The notes below the pieces were generated by a model. The model was not told the DNA's origin. It did not search any database and saw only the letters and a program-made list of their open reading frames with translations. A stretch of DNA of 64,000 nt. It comes from UBA6663 sp044226485 (GTDB taxonomy: Bacteria; Chloroflexota; Anaerolineae; Anaerolineales; UBA6663). Made by a program: the position numbers and the translations under genes. Shown here in pieces: positions 54,834 to 62,790 of this stretch (position 1 is the stretch's first letter; each line of letters opens with the position of its first letter). Location: positions 57,601-121,600 of the forward strand of contig JBGAGY010000017.1 of NCBI GenBank assembly GCA_044226485.1. Reading direction: 5' to 3'.

Positions 54834-54896
54834 CGCGTGGCGCGTGGCGCGTGGCGCGTGGCGCGTGGCGCGTGGCGCGTGGCGCGTGGCGCGTGG
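54834..54896. repeat. 9 perfect copies of a 7-bp repeat
   Basis: CGCGTGG repeated exactly nine times (63 bp), placed at the -35 position of the binding-protein promoter. This is the same arrangement as the array at tRNA-Gln, with a different word. Confidence 0.97.
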
Positions 54897-54964
54897 TCAA
54901 CGCTCCATCGCCCCCTTCGTCCCGTCAAGCCCCTTTCTCACAGGCGCCTTCGCCCATGTCGTAG

Positions 54965-55056
54965 GGGCGACGCATGCGTCGCCCGACCCGCGTCGCCCGA
55001 CCCGCGTCGCCCGACCCGCGTCGCCCGACCCGCGTCGCCCGACCCGCGTCGCCCCC
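54965..55056. repeat. 20-bp palindrome and 14-bp tandem array
   Basis: A perfect 20-bp palindrome (54965-54984, centre GCATGC) runs into five exact copies plus a partial copy of GCGTCGCCCGACCC (from 54976). It lies just after the 3' end of the decayed ATPase gene. Its centre sequence recurs near 11437. Confidence 0.95.
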
Positions 55057-55059
55057 CCA

Positions 55060-55635
55060 TCACGCCGCCGTGCCGATCCACACCATCGCCGTCGTTCCGC
55101 GGGCCGCGTCGACATCGGCGTACAACCCGGCCATCAATTCCGTCGGCACATAGCGCGTGGGTGCGTCAACGATCAATAACGCCGGCAACAACGTCAACGA
55201 CCTTGCGATGAGCGCGCGCCAGCGCAACGCCGTCGACAACTCGGACACGCTGCGCTTGAGCAACGCCGTCGGCAACCGCAAGGCCTCAGCAGCCCGCTCA
55301 ACCCTTTGGCGTTGCTCGTCGGATGCCACAAGCCGGTGGATCCGCAGCGGCTCGGCCAGCACCTGCTCGAGCGATTGGTCAGGCAACAGCGCGCGCCGAG
55401 GATCGCCGCCCACATATTGAAGGCGGCGCCGTACGGCCCGCAGGGCGCCCTCATTGAGCTGCGTCAGATCGCGGTTTTCGAAGAGCACCCGGCCGGCATG
55501 GGGCCGGCGAAGCAGCGCCAGCGTCCGGCCCAACTCGGGGTGGGCGTCGGCAATGGTCAGAACCTCGCCGGCTTCGATCGACACATCCACGGGCTTAGCG
55601 CCGGCGACAGGGATGAAGGATGTAGCTGAGAACAT
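55060..55635 (-). CDS. Decayed OppF-like ABC ATPase
   Basis: 191 residues with the outline of an ABC ATPase but key residues lost. The Walker A position reads ADAHPELGRT, with no Gly-Lys-Ser/Thr. The Q-loop region is VGGDP, the signature position SVSELSTALRWRALIARSL lacks SGG, and Walker B reads LLIVDAP, without the catalytic Glu. The H-loop and C-terminal extension are absent. It cannot hydrolyse ATP in the usual way. It lies upstream of both binding-protein genes on the same strand. It is either a non-catalytic adaptor or a relic still open after decay. Confidence 0.7.
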   Translation of the reverse strand: MFSATSFIPVAGAKPVDVSIEAGEVLTIADAHPELGRTLALLRRPHAGRVLFENRDLTQLNEGALRAVRRRLQYVGGDPRRALLPDQSLEQVLAEPLRIHRLVASDEQRQRVERAAEALRLPTALLKRSVSELSTALRWRALIARSLTLLPALLIVDAPTRYVPTELMAGLYADVDAARGTTAMVWIGTAA

Positions 55636-55701
55636 GAGGGTGATCGCAATCCAGTGATGGGTGATGGGCCGACGATGGATGGGGCCGATTCGTCCGATCG
55701 T

Positions 55702-56454
55702 TCAATCACCCAGGAGCTTCCGGTCGGCGTCGCTGAGATCGGCTTTATCGAGCAAGTCGGGGCGGCGGCGGCGGGTGCGCCACAACGCCTGTTGACGGCG
55801 CCAGCGCGCCACCTTCGCATGATCGCCGCTCACGAGAATGTCGGGCACGCGCCAACCGCGGTACTCAGCCGGGCGCGTGTAGTGCGGATACTCGAGCAAG
55901 CCCATCGCGAACGAGTCGTCTTCGGCGCCGGTCGGATCCCCCAGCACGCCCGGCAGCAGACGCGCCACGGCGTCGACCACGATCAGGGCCGCCAGTTCGC
56001 CGCCCGTCAGGACGTAGTCGCCGATCGACAGCTCGTCGGTGGCCAGATGCTCACGGATGCGCTCGTCGAAGCCTTCGTAGCGGCCGCACACCAGCGCGAT
56101 GCGCTCGTGTTTCGCGAGCTCGTAAGCGATGGCTTGATTGAAGGTGCGGCCTTGCGGCGTCAGCAAGATGATGGGCGTCGCCGAGGTCGGCGCGCTTTCA
56201 ACGGGCTCGGCCGGCTGCGCGCCGATCCCGAGCACGCTTTCGACGGCGTTGAAAACCGGCTCCGGCTTCATCACCATGCCGCCGCCGCCGCCGTAGGGCT
56301 CGTCATCCGTCACCTGGTGCTTGCCTGGCGCGTAATCGCGGATGTTGTGCAGGCGCACGTCCACCAGGCCGGCCGCCTGAGCACGCTTGAGGATGCTCTC
56401 CTGCACGTAAGGCGCGCACACTTCGGGAAAGAGGGTGAAGATATCGAAACGCAT
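55702..56454 (-). CDS. trmD: tRNA (guanine-37-N1) methyltransferase
   Basis: Methylates G37 next to the anticodon to prevent frameshifting; 250 residues. The trefoil-knot AdoMet site shows YGGGGGMVMKPEPVF, ILLTPQGRTFNQAIA, LVCGRYEGFDERI, and the catalytic Asp region YVLTGGELAALIVVDAV. The start is the ATG at 56454 (MRFDIFTLFPEV, as in the family); an ATG at 56460 is also possible. There is no Shine-Dalgarno. It is divergent from maf with a symmetric -10 palindrome between them. Confidence 0.95.
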   Translation of the reverse strand: MRFDIFTLFPEVCAPYVQESILKRAQAAGLVDVRLHNIRDYAPGKHQVTDDEPYGGGGGMVMKPEPVFNAVESVLGIGAQPAEPVESAPTSATPIILLTPQGRTFNQAIAYELAKHERIALVCGRYEGFDERIREHLATDELSIGDYVLTGGELAALIVVDAVARLLPGVLGDPTGAEDDSFAMGLLEYPHYTRPAEYRGWRVPDILVSGDHAKVARWRRQQALWRTRRRRPDLLDKADLSDADRKLLGD

Positions 56455-56473
56455 GGGCATTTGGCTACCGGCT

Positions 56474-56485
56474 AATTGTACAATT
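56474..56485. promoter_or_regulatory. Symmetric divergent -10 palindrome, trmD/maf
   Basis: AATTGTACAATT is a perfect 12-bp palindrome that puts TACAAT on both strands. On the plus strand it is 8 nt from the maf ATG; on the minus strand it is about 14 nt from the first trmD ATG. Both transcripts would have almost no leader. Confidence 0.6.
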
Positions 56486-56492
56486 TCGTCCT

Positions 56493-57152
56493 ATGCGCCC
56501 TCTCATCCTCGCGTCGGCGTCGCCGCGTCGTCGACAGTTGCTGGCTTTGGCCGGCTGGCCCTTCAACGTGGCGACGGCCGACATCGACGAGACACCCCTC
56601 AATAATGAAGCGCCCAGGGATTTCGTGGGCCGACTGAGTCAGGCCAAGGCCAGGGCTGTCGCAGCCCGGCTGGCAGCGAACGGCGACCAACCCGTGGTCG
56701 TGGCTTGCGACACCACGGTCGTCCTCGACGATCGCTTGCTCAACAAGCCCGCCGACGCCGCTGAGGCGCGCGCCATGCTCACGGCGTTGCGCGCCCGCAC
56801 GCATGAGGTGCTCACCGGACTCGCCATCCTCGATACTGCCACCGACACCTTGCATGGCGAGATCGTGGTCTCGCGCGTCCCGATGCGTGGGTTCTCGGAT
56901 GCCGAGATGGAGGCCTACATCGCCACCGGCGATCCGCTCGACAAGGCCGGCGCGTACGCGATCCAGCACCCGGGCTTTCAACCGGTCGATCGGGCCGCCT
57001 TTGCGGATTGCTTCGCCAACGTCATGGGCCTGCCGCTCTGCCACCTGCTGCGGCGACTGCGCGCCTTCGGCTTTGAGGCGTCGGAACTTCCTCAGTCTTG
57101 CCAGGCCTTCATCCCGTATGACTGCCCCCTCTGGCTCGAGTTGACCAACTGA
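56493..57152 (+). CDS. maf: Maf-family nucleotide pyrophosphatase
   Basis: Hydrolyses dTTP/UTP or modified nucleotides to monophosphates, acting in house-cleaning and division control. The 219 residues have the N-terminal LILASASPRRRQLLALAGW, the acidic VVACDTTVVLDD, and the YIATGDPLDKAGAYAIQ motif with catalytic Asp. The C-terminus is slightly longer than usual. It is the first gene of maf-PBP-rsgA. A small hairpin GCGACCC-cca-GGGTCGC (57161-57177) follows the stop. Confidence 0.93.
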   Translation: MRPLILASASPRRRQLLALAGWPFNVATADIDETPLNNEAPRDFVGRLSQAKARAVAARLAANGDQPVVVACDTTVVLDDRLLNKPADAAEARAMLTALRARTHEVLTGLAILDTATDTLHGEIVVSRVPMRGFSDAEMEAYIATGDPLDKAGAYAIQHPGFQPVDRAAFADCFANVMGLPLCHLLRRLRAFGFEASELPQSCQAFIPYDCPLWLELTN

Positions 57153-57226
57153 GAACCAACGCGACCCCCAGGGTCGCCGACTCCTCTATTTGCCGCCCCA
57201 GGGTTTTCGGTCGACAATAGTCGGCT

Positions 57227-59521
57227 ATGGTGAGTCAACGCTGGTTGCGCGCGGTGTCGCTTGTGTGGTGCGTGGCGCTGATCGCCTGTGCGGCGGACGT
57301 GACGCCGACAGGCACGTCGCCTGCGCCGACGCCGTACCCGACGGCCGCCACACCTGATGCGCGCGGCACCGTGCAGGCCTTCCTCGACGCCTGGAGCACA
57401 CTGAACTACACGGGCATGTATTCGCTGCTTTCGCCGCTCAGCCAGGACGCGACCTCGGCCGGCACGTTCGAGCAGCGCTACGCCCAGGCCATGCGCACGG
57501 CCACCGTCCGCAGCATCAAGGGGCTCGTGCTCTCCGAGTTGCGCACCGGCAATAACGCCACGGTGCTGGTCGATGTCACCTGGGACACGATTGTGTTCGG
57601 CACCGTCAGCCGACGCGTCGAGATGCCGCTGATCTACGACAACGGGCTGTGGCGCATCGCCTGGACCGACGGCTTGATCCTGCCCGAGCTGGCCGGAGGC
57701 GGCACGCTGCTTTTCGATGGCGCCTTTCCCTCGCGCGGCAACATCTACGACCGCAACGGGCGCGGCATCGCCGTGCGCGGCGACGCGATCGCCGTCGGTG
57801 TGCAGCCCGGCCTGATCACCGACCGGCCCACGGTGGTCGCGAAGCTCTCCGAAGCGCTCGAGATCCGGCCGGCCGAGATCGAGGCCAAGCTCGACGCGGC
57901 GCGGCCCGACTGGTACGTGCCCATCGGCGAGGTTGCGGCGTCCGACCTCCAGCCCCATCTGCAGACGCTGCAGAGCCTGACGGGCGTCATCCTCAGCCCC
58001 TACAACACGCGCTTCTACCCCGACGGCGGCATCGCGCCGCAGGTCATCGGCTACCTGGGCCCGATCACGCCTGAGACGCTGGCCGAGTACCAGGCGCGCG
58101 GCTACACCGGCGACGAGCGCGTCGGTCAGGCAGGCCTCGAGGCCTGGGGCGAGCAGATGCTCGCCGGTCAACGCGGCGGCCGGCTGGTGGCCGTGCGCGC
58201 CGACGGCTCGCAGGTGGTCATCGCCGAGAGCCAGCGCCGCCCGGCTCAGTCGATCACAACCACGCTCGACCGCGATCTGCAGCTGGCCGCGCAAGAAGCG
58301 CTCACCGGTTTTCGCGGGGCAATCGTGGTGCTCGATCCGAAGACCGGCGCCGTGCTGGCCATGGCCTCGAGCCCGGGCTATGACCCCAACGTGTTCGATC
58401 CCATCAACCGCAACAGCGTCGATCAGGCCGCTGTGCTGACCGACGAGAACAATCCGCTCCTGCTGCGCGCGACGCAGGGCGCGTACCCGCCCGGCTCGGT
58501 CTTCAAGATCGCCGTCGCCGGCGCGGGCCTGGCCTCGGGCACCATCGACGAGAACACGATCATCAACTGCGGCAACACCTGGAGCGGCCTGGGTCCGAAC
58601 GCCATCAAGTACAACTGGACATACGACCGCGGCCTCGCCGCGCCCGGACCTATCAACGTGGTTCAGGCCCTGGCCTTCTCGTGCAATCCCTTCTTCTATC
58701 AACTCGGCTTCGAGATGGATGCCGCCAACCCCGCCACGCTGCCTGAGCTTGTCGCCAAGTTCGGTTTCGGCGAAGTCACGGGCATCGGCCAGGTGCCCGA
58801 GGCCGCCGGCCTGATCCCGACGCCCGACTGGAAGCTCGCGACGTACAACGATCCGTGGCGACCCGGCGACAGCGTCAACATGGGCATCGGCCAGGGCTTC
58901 GTGTTGGTGACGCCCCTGCAGATCGCGCGCATGATCGCGGCCGTCGCGAACGGCGGCACGCTCTATCGTCCGCAGCTCGTCCTGCGCGTCGCGCCGCCGG
59001 ATGGGCCGGCCTCGCTCGAGATGAAGCCAGAGGCGCAGGGCAGGCTGCCGCTCACCGCCGAACAACTGGCCGTGATCAAATCCGGCCTGGCCTGGGTGAC
59101 GCGCGAGAAGGGTGGCACGGCCCGCCACCACTTCCTGAACCTCAACATCCCGGTCTCGGGCAAAACCGGCACGGCTCAGGCCCCCAACAGCGACGCCCCG
59201 CACGCCTGGTTCGCCGGTTACACGGAGGCCGAGCGCCCTGATCGGCCCGACTTCGCCGCCGTGGTGATGATCGAGAACATCGGCGACGGCTCCGAGTTCG
59301 CGGCGCCCATCTTCCGCCGCCTGGTCGAGATCTACTTCAACGGCGAAGCGACCACGCTCCTGCCATGGGAGACCGAGCTCGAAGCGCCGAACGTCGAGCC
59401 AACGCCGACGCCGAGTTCAAGCGTCGGGTGTCAGGCGTCAGGCGTCAGCTGTGATGCGTCGAACGGGCTTGCTCTGCCCTCCGCCCTCGCACATCGATCA
59501 ACAGAGATCGCCCATGATTGA
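57227..59521 (+). CDS. Class B penicillin-binding protein (lipoprotein)
   Basis: Peptidoglycan transpeptidase, 764 residues. In place of a membrane helix it has a lipoprotein signal ending LIAC (Cys21). An NTF2-like/MecA_N domain (about 45-150), a dimerisation domain (SRGNIYDRNGRGIAVRG) and the transpeptidase follow. Active-site motifs are intact: Ser424-V-F-Lys427, Ser485-C-Asn487 and Lys646-T-G648. The last 30 residues are encoded by a GCGTCAG heptamer run and look like an acquired tail. The stop overlaps the rsgA start by 8 bp. A GACAAT sequence 8 bp before the ATG may be a -10. Confidence 0.9.
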   Translation: MVSQRWLRAVSLVWCVALIACAADVTPTGTSPAPTPYPTAATPDARGTVQAFLDAWSTLNYTGMYSLLSPLSQDATSAGTFEQRYAQAMRTATVRSIKGLVLSELRTGNNATVLVDVTWDTIVFGTVSRRVEMPLIYDNGLWRIAWTDGLILPELAGGGTLLFDGAFPSRGNIYDRNGRGIAVRGDAIAVGVQPGLITDRPTVVAKLSEALEIRPAEIEAKLDAARPDWYVPIGEVAASDLQPHLQTLQSLTGVILSPYNTRFYPDGGIAPQVIGYLGPITPETLAEYQARGYTGDERVGQAGLEAWGEQMLAGQRGGRLVAVRADGSQVVIAESQRRPAQSITTTLDRDLQLAAQEALTGFRGAIVVLDPKTGAVLAMASSPGYDPNVFDPINRNSVDQAAVLTDENNPLLLRATQGAYPPGSVFKIAVAGAGLASGTIDENTIINCGNTWSGLGPNAIKYNWTYDRGLAAPGPINVVQALAFSCNPFFYQLGFEMDAANPATLPELVAKFGFGEVTGIGQVPEAAGLIPTPDWKLATYNDPWRPGDSVNMGIGQGFVLVTPLQIARMIAAVANGGTLYRPQLVLRVAPPDGPASLEMKPEAQGRLPLTAEQLAVIKSGLAWVTREKGGTARHHFLNLNIPVSGKTGTAQAPNSDAPHAWFAGYTEAERPDRPDFAAVVMIENIGDGSEFAAPIFRRLVEIYFNGEATTLLPWETELEAPNVEPTPTPSSSVGCQASGVSCDASNGLALPSALAHRSTEIAHD
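59421..59448. repeat. Heptamer run at the 3' end of the PBP gene
   Basis: GCGTCGG, GTGTCAG, GCGTCAG, GCGTCAG in tandem. This is the left-arm word of the nuoC-nuoD repeat, here without a full right arm, and translated as the PBP tail. Confidence 0.7.
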
Positions 59522-60458
59522 GGGTTTGATCGTCAAGGCCCAGAGCGGTTTCTTCACCGTACGGACGGGTGAGGGCGACGTCGTCTGCCATCTGCGCGGC
59601 CGCCTGAAGCAGACGCCGCGCACGTCGGATCTGGCCACCATCGGCGACAACGTCTTGATCTCGCTGCAGGCCGAAGGGCAAGGCATGATCGAGCATGTCA
59701 CTCCGCGCGTGCGCGCGTTGACGCGCAAGGCTCCCGGCGGCTTCGGTCGGCGCGGCCGGCGCGCGGACGCCGCCGATCGCGAGCAGGTCATCATCGCCAA
59801 TCCCGATCTGGCCGTGTTCGTGTTCGCGTGCGCGCAGCCCGATCCACATCCGCGCGCGCTAGACCGCTATCTGGTCATGGCCGAGCGCCAGACGCTGCCG
59901 TCCGTGATCGTGGCCAACAAGGCGGACCTCGTCGGCGAGGAACGGGCGCGCGAGTTGTTCGCGCTGTATCCGCCGCTCGGCTATGCCGTCCACGTCGTGT
60001 CGGTGCGCACCGGTCTCGGGTTGGCGGAGCTGCGCGCGACCTTGCAGGGCAAGATCACGGTGCTGGCCGGGCCGTCGGGCGTGGGCAAGTCGAGCCTCGT
60101 CAATGCGCTCGAGCCTGGGCTGAAGCTGCGCGCCGGCGCCGTCAGCGATCAAACCGAGAAGGGCCGGCACACCACTGTGTATCCCGAGCTTCACGCGCTC
60201 ACCGGCGGCGGCTATCTGGCCGACACGCCCGGCATGCGCGCGCTCGAATTGTTCGACATCGAGCCTGAGGAACTTGACGCCTACTTCGTCGAGATCCGGC
60301 CCCTCGTCGCCGATTGCGCCTTCAGTGACTGCACCCACGAACGCGAGCCCGGTTGCGCGGTGATGGCGGCCGTGGCCGACGGCCGGGTGGCCCACTCGCG
60401 CTACGACAGCTACTTGCGCCTGCGCCGCGGCGACGACCGCACGACCCCGATCGGGTAG
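59514..60458 (+). CDS. rsgA: Ribosome small-subunit GTPase RsgA
   Basis: Circularly permuted GTPase that checks maturation of the 30S subunit; 314 residues. The N-terminal OB fold is followed by G4 NKAD (135-138), then G1 GPSGVGKSS (186-194), G2 GRHTT (218-222) and G3 DTPG, in the permuted order normal for this family. The zinc domain has Cys268, Cys273, His275 and Cys281. The ATG at 59514 overlaps the PBP gene's end, so the two are probably coupled. Confidence 0.95.
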   Translation: MIEGLIVKAQSGFFTVRTGEGDVVCHLRGRLKQTPRTSDLATIGDNVLISLQAEGQGMIEHVTPRVRALTRKAPGGFGRRGRRADAADREQVIIANPDLAVFVFACAQPDPHPRALDRYLVMAERQTLPSVIVANKADLVGEERARELFALYPPLGYAVHVVSVRTGLGLAELRATLQGKITVLAGPSGVGKSSLVNALEPGLKLRAGAVSDQTEKGRHTTVYPELHALTGGGYLADTPGMRALELFDIEPEELDAYFVEIRPLVADCAFSDCTHEREPGCAVMAAVADGRVAHSRYDSYLRLRRGDDRTTPIG

Positions 60459-60529
60459 GGCGTCAGCCGCGATTTTGAGGATGTCGCGGAAAGAGGCGCG
60501 CCTTCGCGGTTCTAGCGCCCCCTTTCCAT

Positions 60530-60556
60530 CTGCGCAATCCGCGCAATCTGCGGCTC
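60530..60556. repeat. Short CGCAATC repeat after rsgA
   Basis: CTGCGCAATC, CGCGCAATC, TGCGGC at 9-10-bp spacing. The 226-bp gap 60459-60684 also holds the promoter at 60625; no terminator was recognised. Confidence 0.5.
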
Positions 60557-60624
60557 ATGCATTTCCCGAATTGGGAATTAATACCGAATTCACGCCCAAA
60601 CCGCCTTTCGGGCACGTTTGAAAC

Positions 60625-60652
60625 TTGCCCGCCTAAGGCCGTGCCGTATAAT
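60625..60652 (+). promoter_or_regulatory. Promoter of the LGFP-like exported protein
   Basis: TTGCCC (60625-60630), 16-bp spacer, TATAAT (60647-60652). Transcription would start near 60660, about 25 nt before the GTG start. Confidence 0.7.
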
Positions 60653-60684
60653 GGTTTTTACGTTTACTTTCGGACGACACGAAC

Positions 60685-61695
60685 GTGTATAGCATTCACA
60701 GGCACTTGCGAACAGCCCTTGCGGCCTGCAGCGGCCTTGCCCTGGTGGCCACCATGGTGGCACCCCTGGCGGGTCCGGCGCGTTCTGCCGTAGCCCAACC
60801 GGCGACACCGACCGCCGAGCGTCGCTACTTCAGCGAAACCGGGCACACGGTGGACTCGCCCTTCCTGGCCTACTTCGAGCAGTACGGCGGGACGACGCGC
60901 TTCGGTTTCCCGATCACGGATCAATACGTCGACACCGCCACGAACCTGACGATCCAGTACTTCCAGAAGGCGCGGCTCGAATACCACCCGGCCAATCCGC
61001 CGGCCTATCAGATCCAGCTGGGCCTGTTGGGCGACGAACTCGGCAAGCGCCAGCCGCCGCTCGCCGTTCGAGACATCCCAACGGCGAACGACCCGAACTG
61101 CGCGTACTTCGACGCGACGGGTCACGCGGTCTGCTACGAGTTCCGACGCTTCTTCGAGAAGACGGGCGGCATCGACCTGTACGGTTATCCGATCACACCG
61201 CAGCGGGTGGAAGGCACGCGCATCGTTCAATACTTCCAACGCGCGCGCTTCGAGTGGCATCCCGAGCAGGCCGAGGGCCAGCGGGTGCAGACCGCGGCGT
61301 TGGGCACGATCTATTACGACTGGGCGCGCCTCGATCCGGCCCGGCTGCGCCCGACCATCGTCAACGCTCAGGTCGGTGCGATGGTGACGGCGCTGCGCAT
61401 GAGCGCCTCGGTCGACGATCCGTTCGCGCCGGCCGGCGGCACGCAACGCGTCTTCGTCCAGGTGACCGATCAACTCGGCCAGCCGGCGGCGAACGTGGCC
61501 GTGCAGATGATCGTGCACGCCCCGGACGGCGACACAGCGTACACGCTGCCGACCACCGATGCGCGCGGCGTGACGGCCCTGACCTTCCTGACCGGCCAGT
61601 ACGCGGTCGGCGACACCGTCAACCTCGAGTTGATCGCCTCGGCCAGCGGCCTCACCTCGACGACGCGCACCAGCTATATGATCTGGTATTACTGA
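60685..61695 (+). CDS. Exported protein with LGFP-like repeats and Ig-like domain
   Basis: 336 residues from a GTG start. Signal peptide HLRTALAACSGLALVATMVAPLAGPARSAVAQ is cut into the mature part starting near QPATP. Two repeats follow, each with Y-F-x-E/K, T-G-G/Y-G-G, F-G-F/Y-P-I-T and Y-F-Q-x-A-R-x-E-x-H-P. The first is near residues 50-110 and the second near 135-200. They resemble LGFP repeats, which in other bacteria attach proteins to the cell envelope. A C-terminal Ig-like domain (VQVTDQLGQPAANVAVQMIV) ends the protein. Its partner is unknown. Confidence 0.75.
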   Translation: MYSIHRHLRTALAACSGLALVATMVAPLAGPARSAVAQPATPTAERRYFSETGHTVDSPFLAYFEQYGGTTRFGFPITDQYVDTATNLTIQYFQKARLEYHPANPPAYQIQLGLLGDELGKRQPPLAVRDIPTANDPNCAYFDATGHAVCYEFRRFFEKTGGIDLYGYPITPQRVEGTRIVQYFQRARFEWHPEQAEGQRVQTAALGTIYYDWARLDPARLRPTIVNAQVGAMVTALRMSASVDDPFAPAGGTQRVFVQVTDQLGQPAANVAVQMIVHAPDGDTAYTLPTTDARGVTALTFLTGQYAVGDTVNLELIASASGLTSTTRTSYMIWYY

Positions 61696-61720
61696 TCCTC
61701 CCGAGCGAAGGAGATCAAAC

Positions 61721-61750
61721 AAAAAGCGGCCTCGTGTGAGGCCGCTTTTT
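61721..61750. terminator. Bidirectional terminator
   Basis: AAAAAGCGGCCTC-gtgt-GAGGCCGCTTTTT: a 13-bp stem flanked by A and T runs, 25 bp after the LGFP-like gene's stop. It can also end transcription of the convergent SHOCT gene. Confidence 0.92.
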
Positions 61751-61832
61751 GTTTCTTGGAATCTGGCCGCGGATGCTGCAGAAGACGGCTCGCCACCCTC
61801 TCCACGCGCTGCACGCATCAGCGACTTTTATC

Positions 61833-62444
61833 TCATAACCGGCTGAGCAAGTCCTTCTTCTTGGCTTCGTATTCCTCGGCCGTGATCAGGCCGCCCTCGA
61901 GCATGCGCTTGAGCTGGCCGAGCTTCTCGACCGGATCGTCTTTCGGCGGCTGGGGTGTGTGCGCCACGGAGCCCGGGAGGCCCCCGCTGATGTTGATGCC
62001 GCCGGCCGCTGCGCGCTTCTCTTCCATCTCGCGCAACCGACGCTCCTCGCGGACGCGTTCCTCCATGTCTTGCGCGATGCTGTAGACCTTGCGGGCAGCG
62101 CCCTTGTGAAGGTGCTCCATGCTCAGGCTCTTGCCGTTGACGGCCTTGAGCGAGATCGTCGACGACATCAGGCCTTCCTCAAGCCGGGCCTCGCCCAGAT
62201 CGCGCCAGATGTAATCCTCGAATTGCGCGCCACCCAGGAACTTTGGGCGGTAGATGATGAAGCGCTTGTTGGTCAGCACGACCGAGTCGGGCGCGACGGT
62301 CATCGCCGTGATCGGGTTCTGCATCGCCACGTGCAGGATCTCCTCGCCCGAGGTCAGGATCTGGCTGATGCGATCCTCGACGGCGCGCGTGGCGGCTTCG
62401 TCCTGATCTTCAAAGGGCTTGCCGGGTTGAGGTTGATCGGTCAT
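61833..62444 (-). CDS. bPH/SHOCT domain protein
   Basis: 203 residues. The middle (about 30-115) is a bacterial PH-like domain (EILHVAMQNPITAMTVAPDSVVLTNKRFIIYRP). A charged helical stretch (MEERVREERRLREMEEKRAAA) follows, and the last 35 residues are a SHOCT motif (DPVEKLGQLKRMLEGGLITAEEYEAKKKDLLSRL). SHOCT motifs are thought to mediate oligomerisation; the protein has no catalytic site. AGGAG precedes the ATG. It converges on the LGFP-like gene. Confidence 0.85.
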   Translation of the reverse strand: MTDQPQPGKPFEDQDEAATRAVEDRISQILTSGEEILHVAMQNPITAMTVAPDSVVLTNKRFIIYRPKFLGGAQFEDYIWRDLGEARLEEGLMSSTISLKAVNGKSLSMEHLHKGAARKVYSIAQDMEERVREERRLREMEEKRAAAGGINISGGLPGSVAHTPQPPKDDPVEKLGQLKRMLEGGLITAEEYEAKKKDLLSRL

Positions 62445-62473
62445 CGGAACTCCTGTTGTTGCTACGGAAGACA

Positions 62474-62539
62474 GAGGACGAAGGACGAACGACGAAGGTT
62501 GAACGGCCGTTCAACCTTCGTCGTTCGTCCTTCGTCCTC
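62474..62539. repeat. 66-bp perfect palindrome without a loop
   Basis: Arms 62474-62506 and 62507-62539 are exact reverse complements with no spacer. Each arm is made of GACGAAG-type 7-nt words followed by GGTTGAACGG. It overlaps the 3' end of the small membrane-protein gene. Confidence 0.97.
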
Positions 62540-62765
62540 CGTCGGTTTGCGGTCCGCCGTCATTGGCCGGCTCGTCGGCGCCGCCGATAAGCCACACGCA
62601 CGCGCCGGCCACCAGCGTGGTTGCCACGATCAAGGCCAGCCACTGCAGCGGCTCGAGCCCGACGTTGTTGGCCGTGAAAACCAGGATGAGGTTCATCAGA
62701 AGCGCGAGAACGACCCAGGCGCTCAGGCGCGGATGCGTTGTGACGAGTTCCCGCAGACGTGTCAT
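62511..62765 (-). CDS. Small two-helix membrane protein
   Basis: 84 residues, MTRLRELVTTHPRLS then two hydrophobic helices (AWVVLALLMNLILVFTA and LQWLALIVATTLVAGACVWLIG). The last 15 residues, after the second helix, are polar and encoded by the adjacent palindrome. I recognise no family. It lies 25 bp after the CoaE fusion gene on the same strand and may be co-transcribed. There is no strong Shine-Dalgarno. Confidence 0.6.
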   Translation of the reverse strand: MTRLRELVTTHPRLSAWVVLALLMNLILVFTANNVGLEPLQWLALIVATTLVAGACVWLIGGADEPANDGGPQTDGGRRTNDEG

Positions 62766-62790
62766 GGCTACACCGATATTGCTTTGGCGC

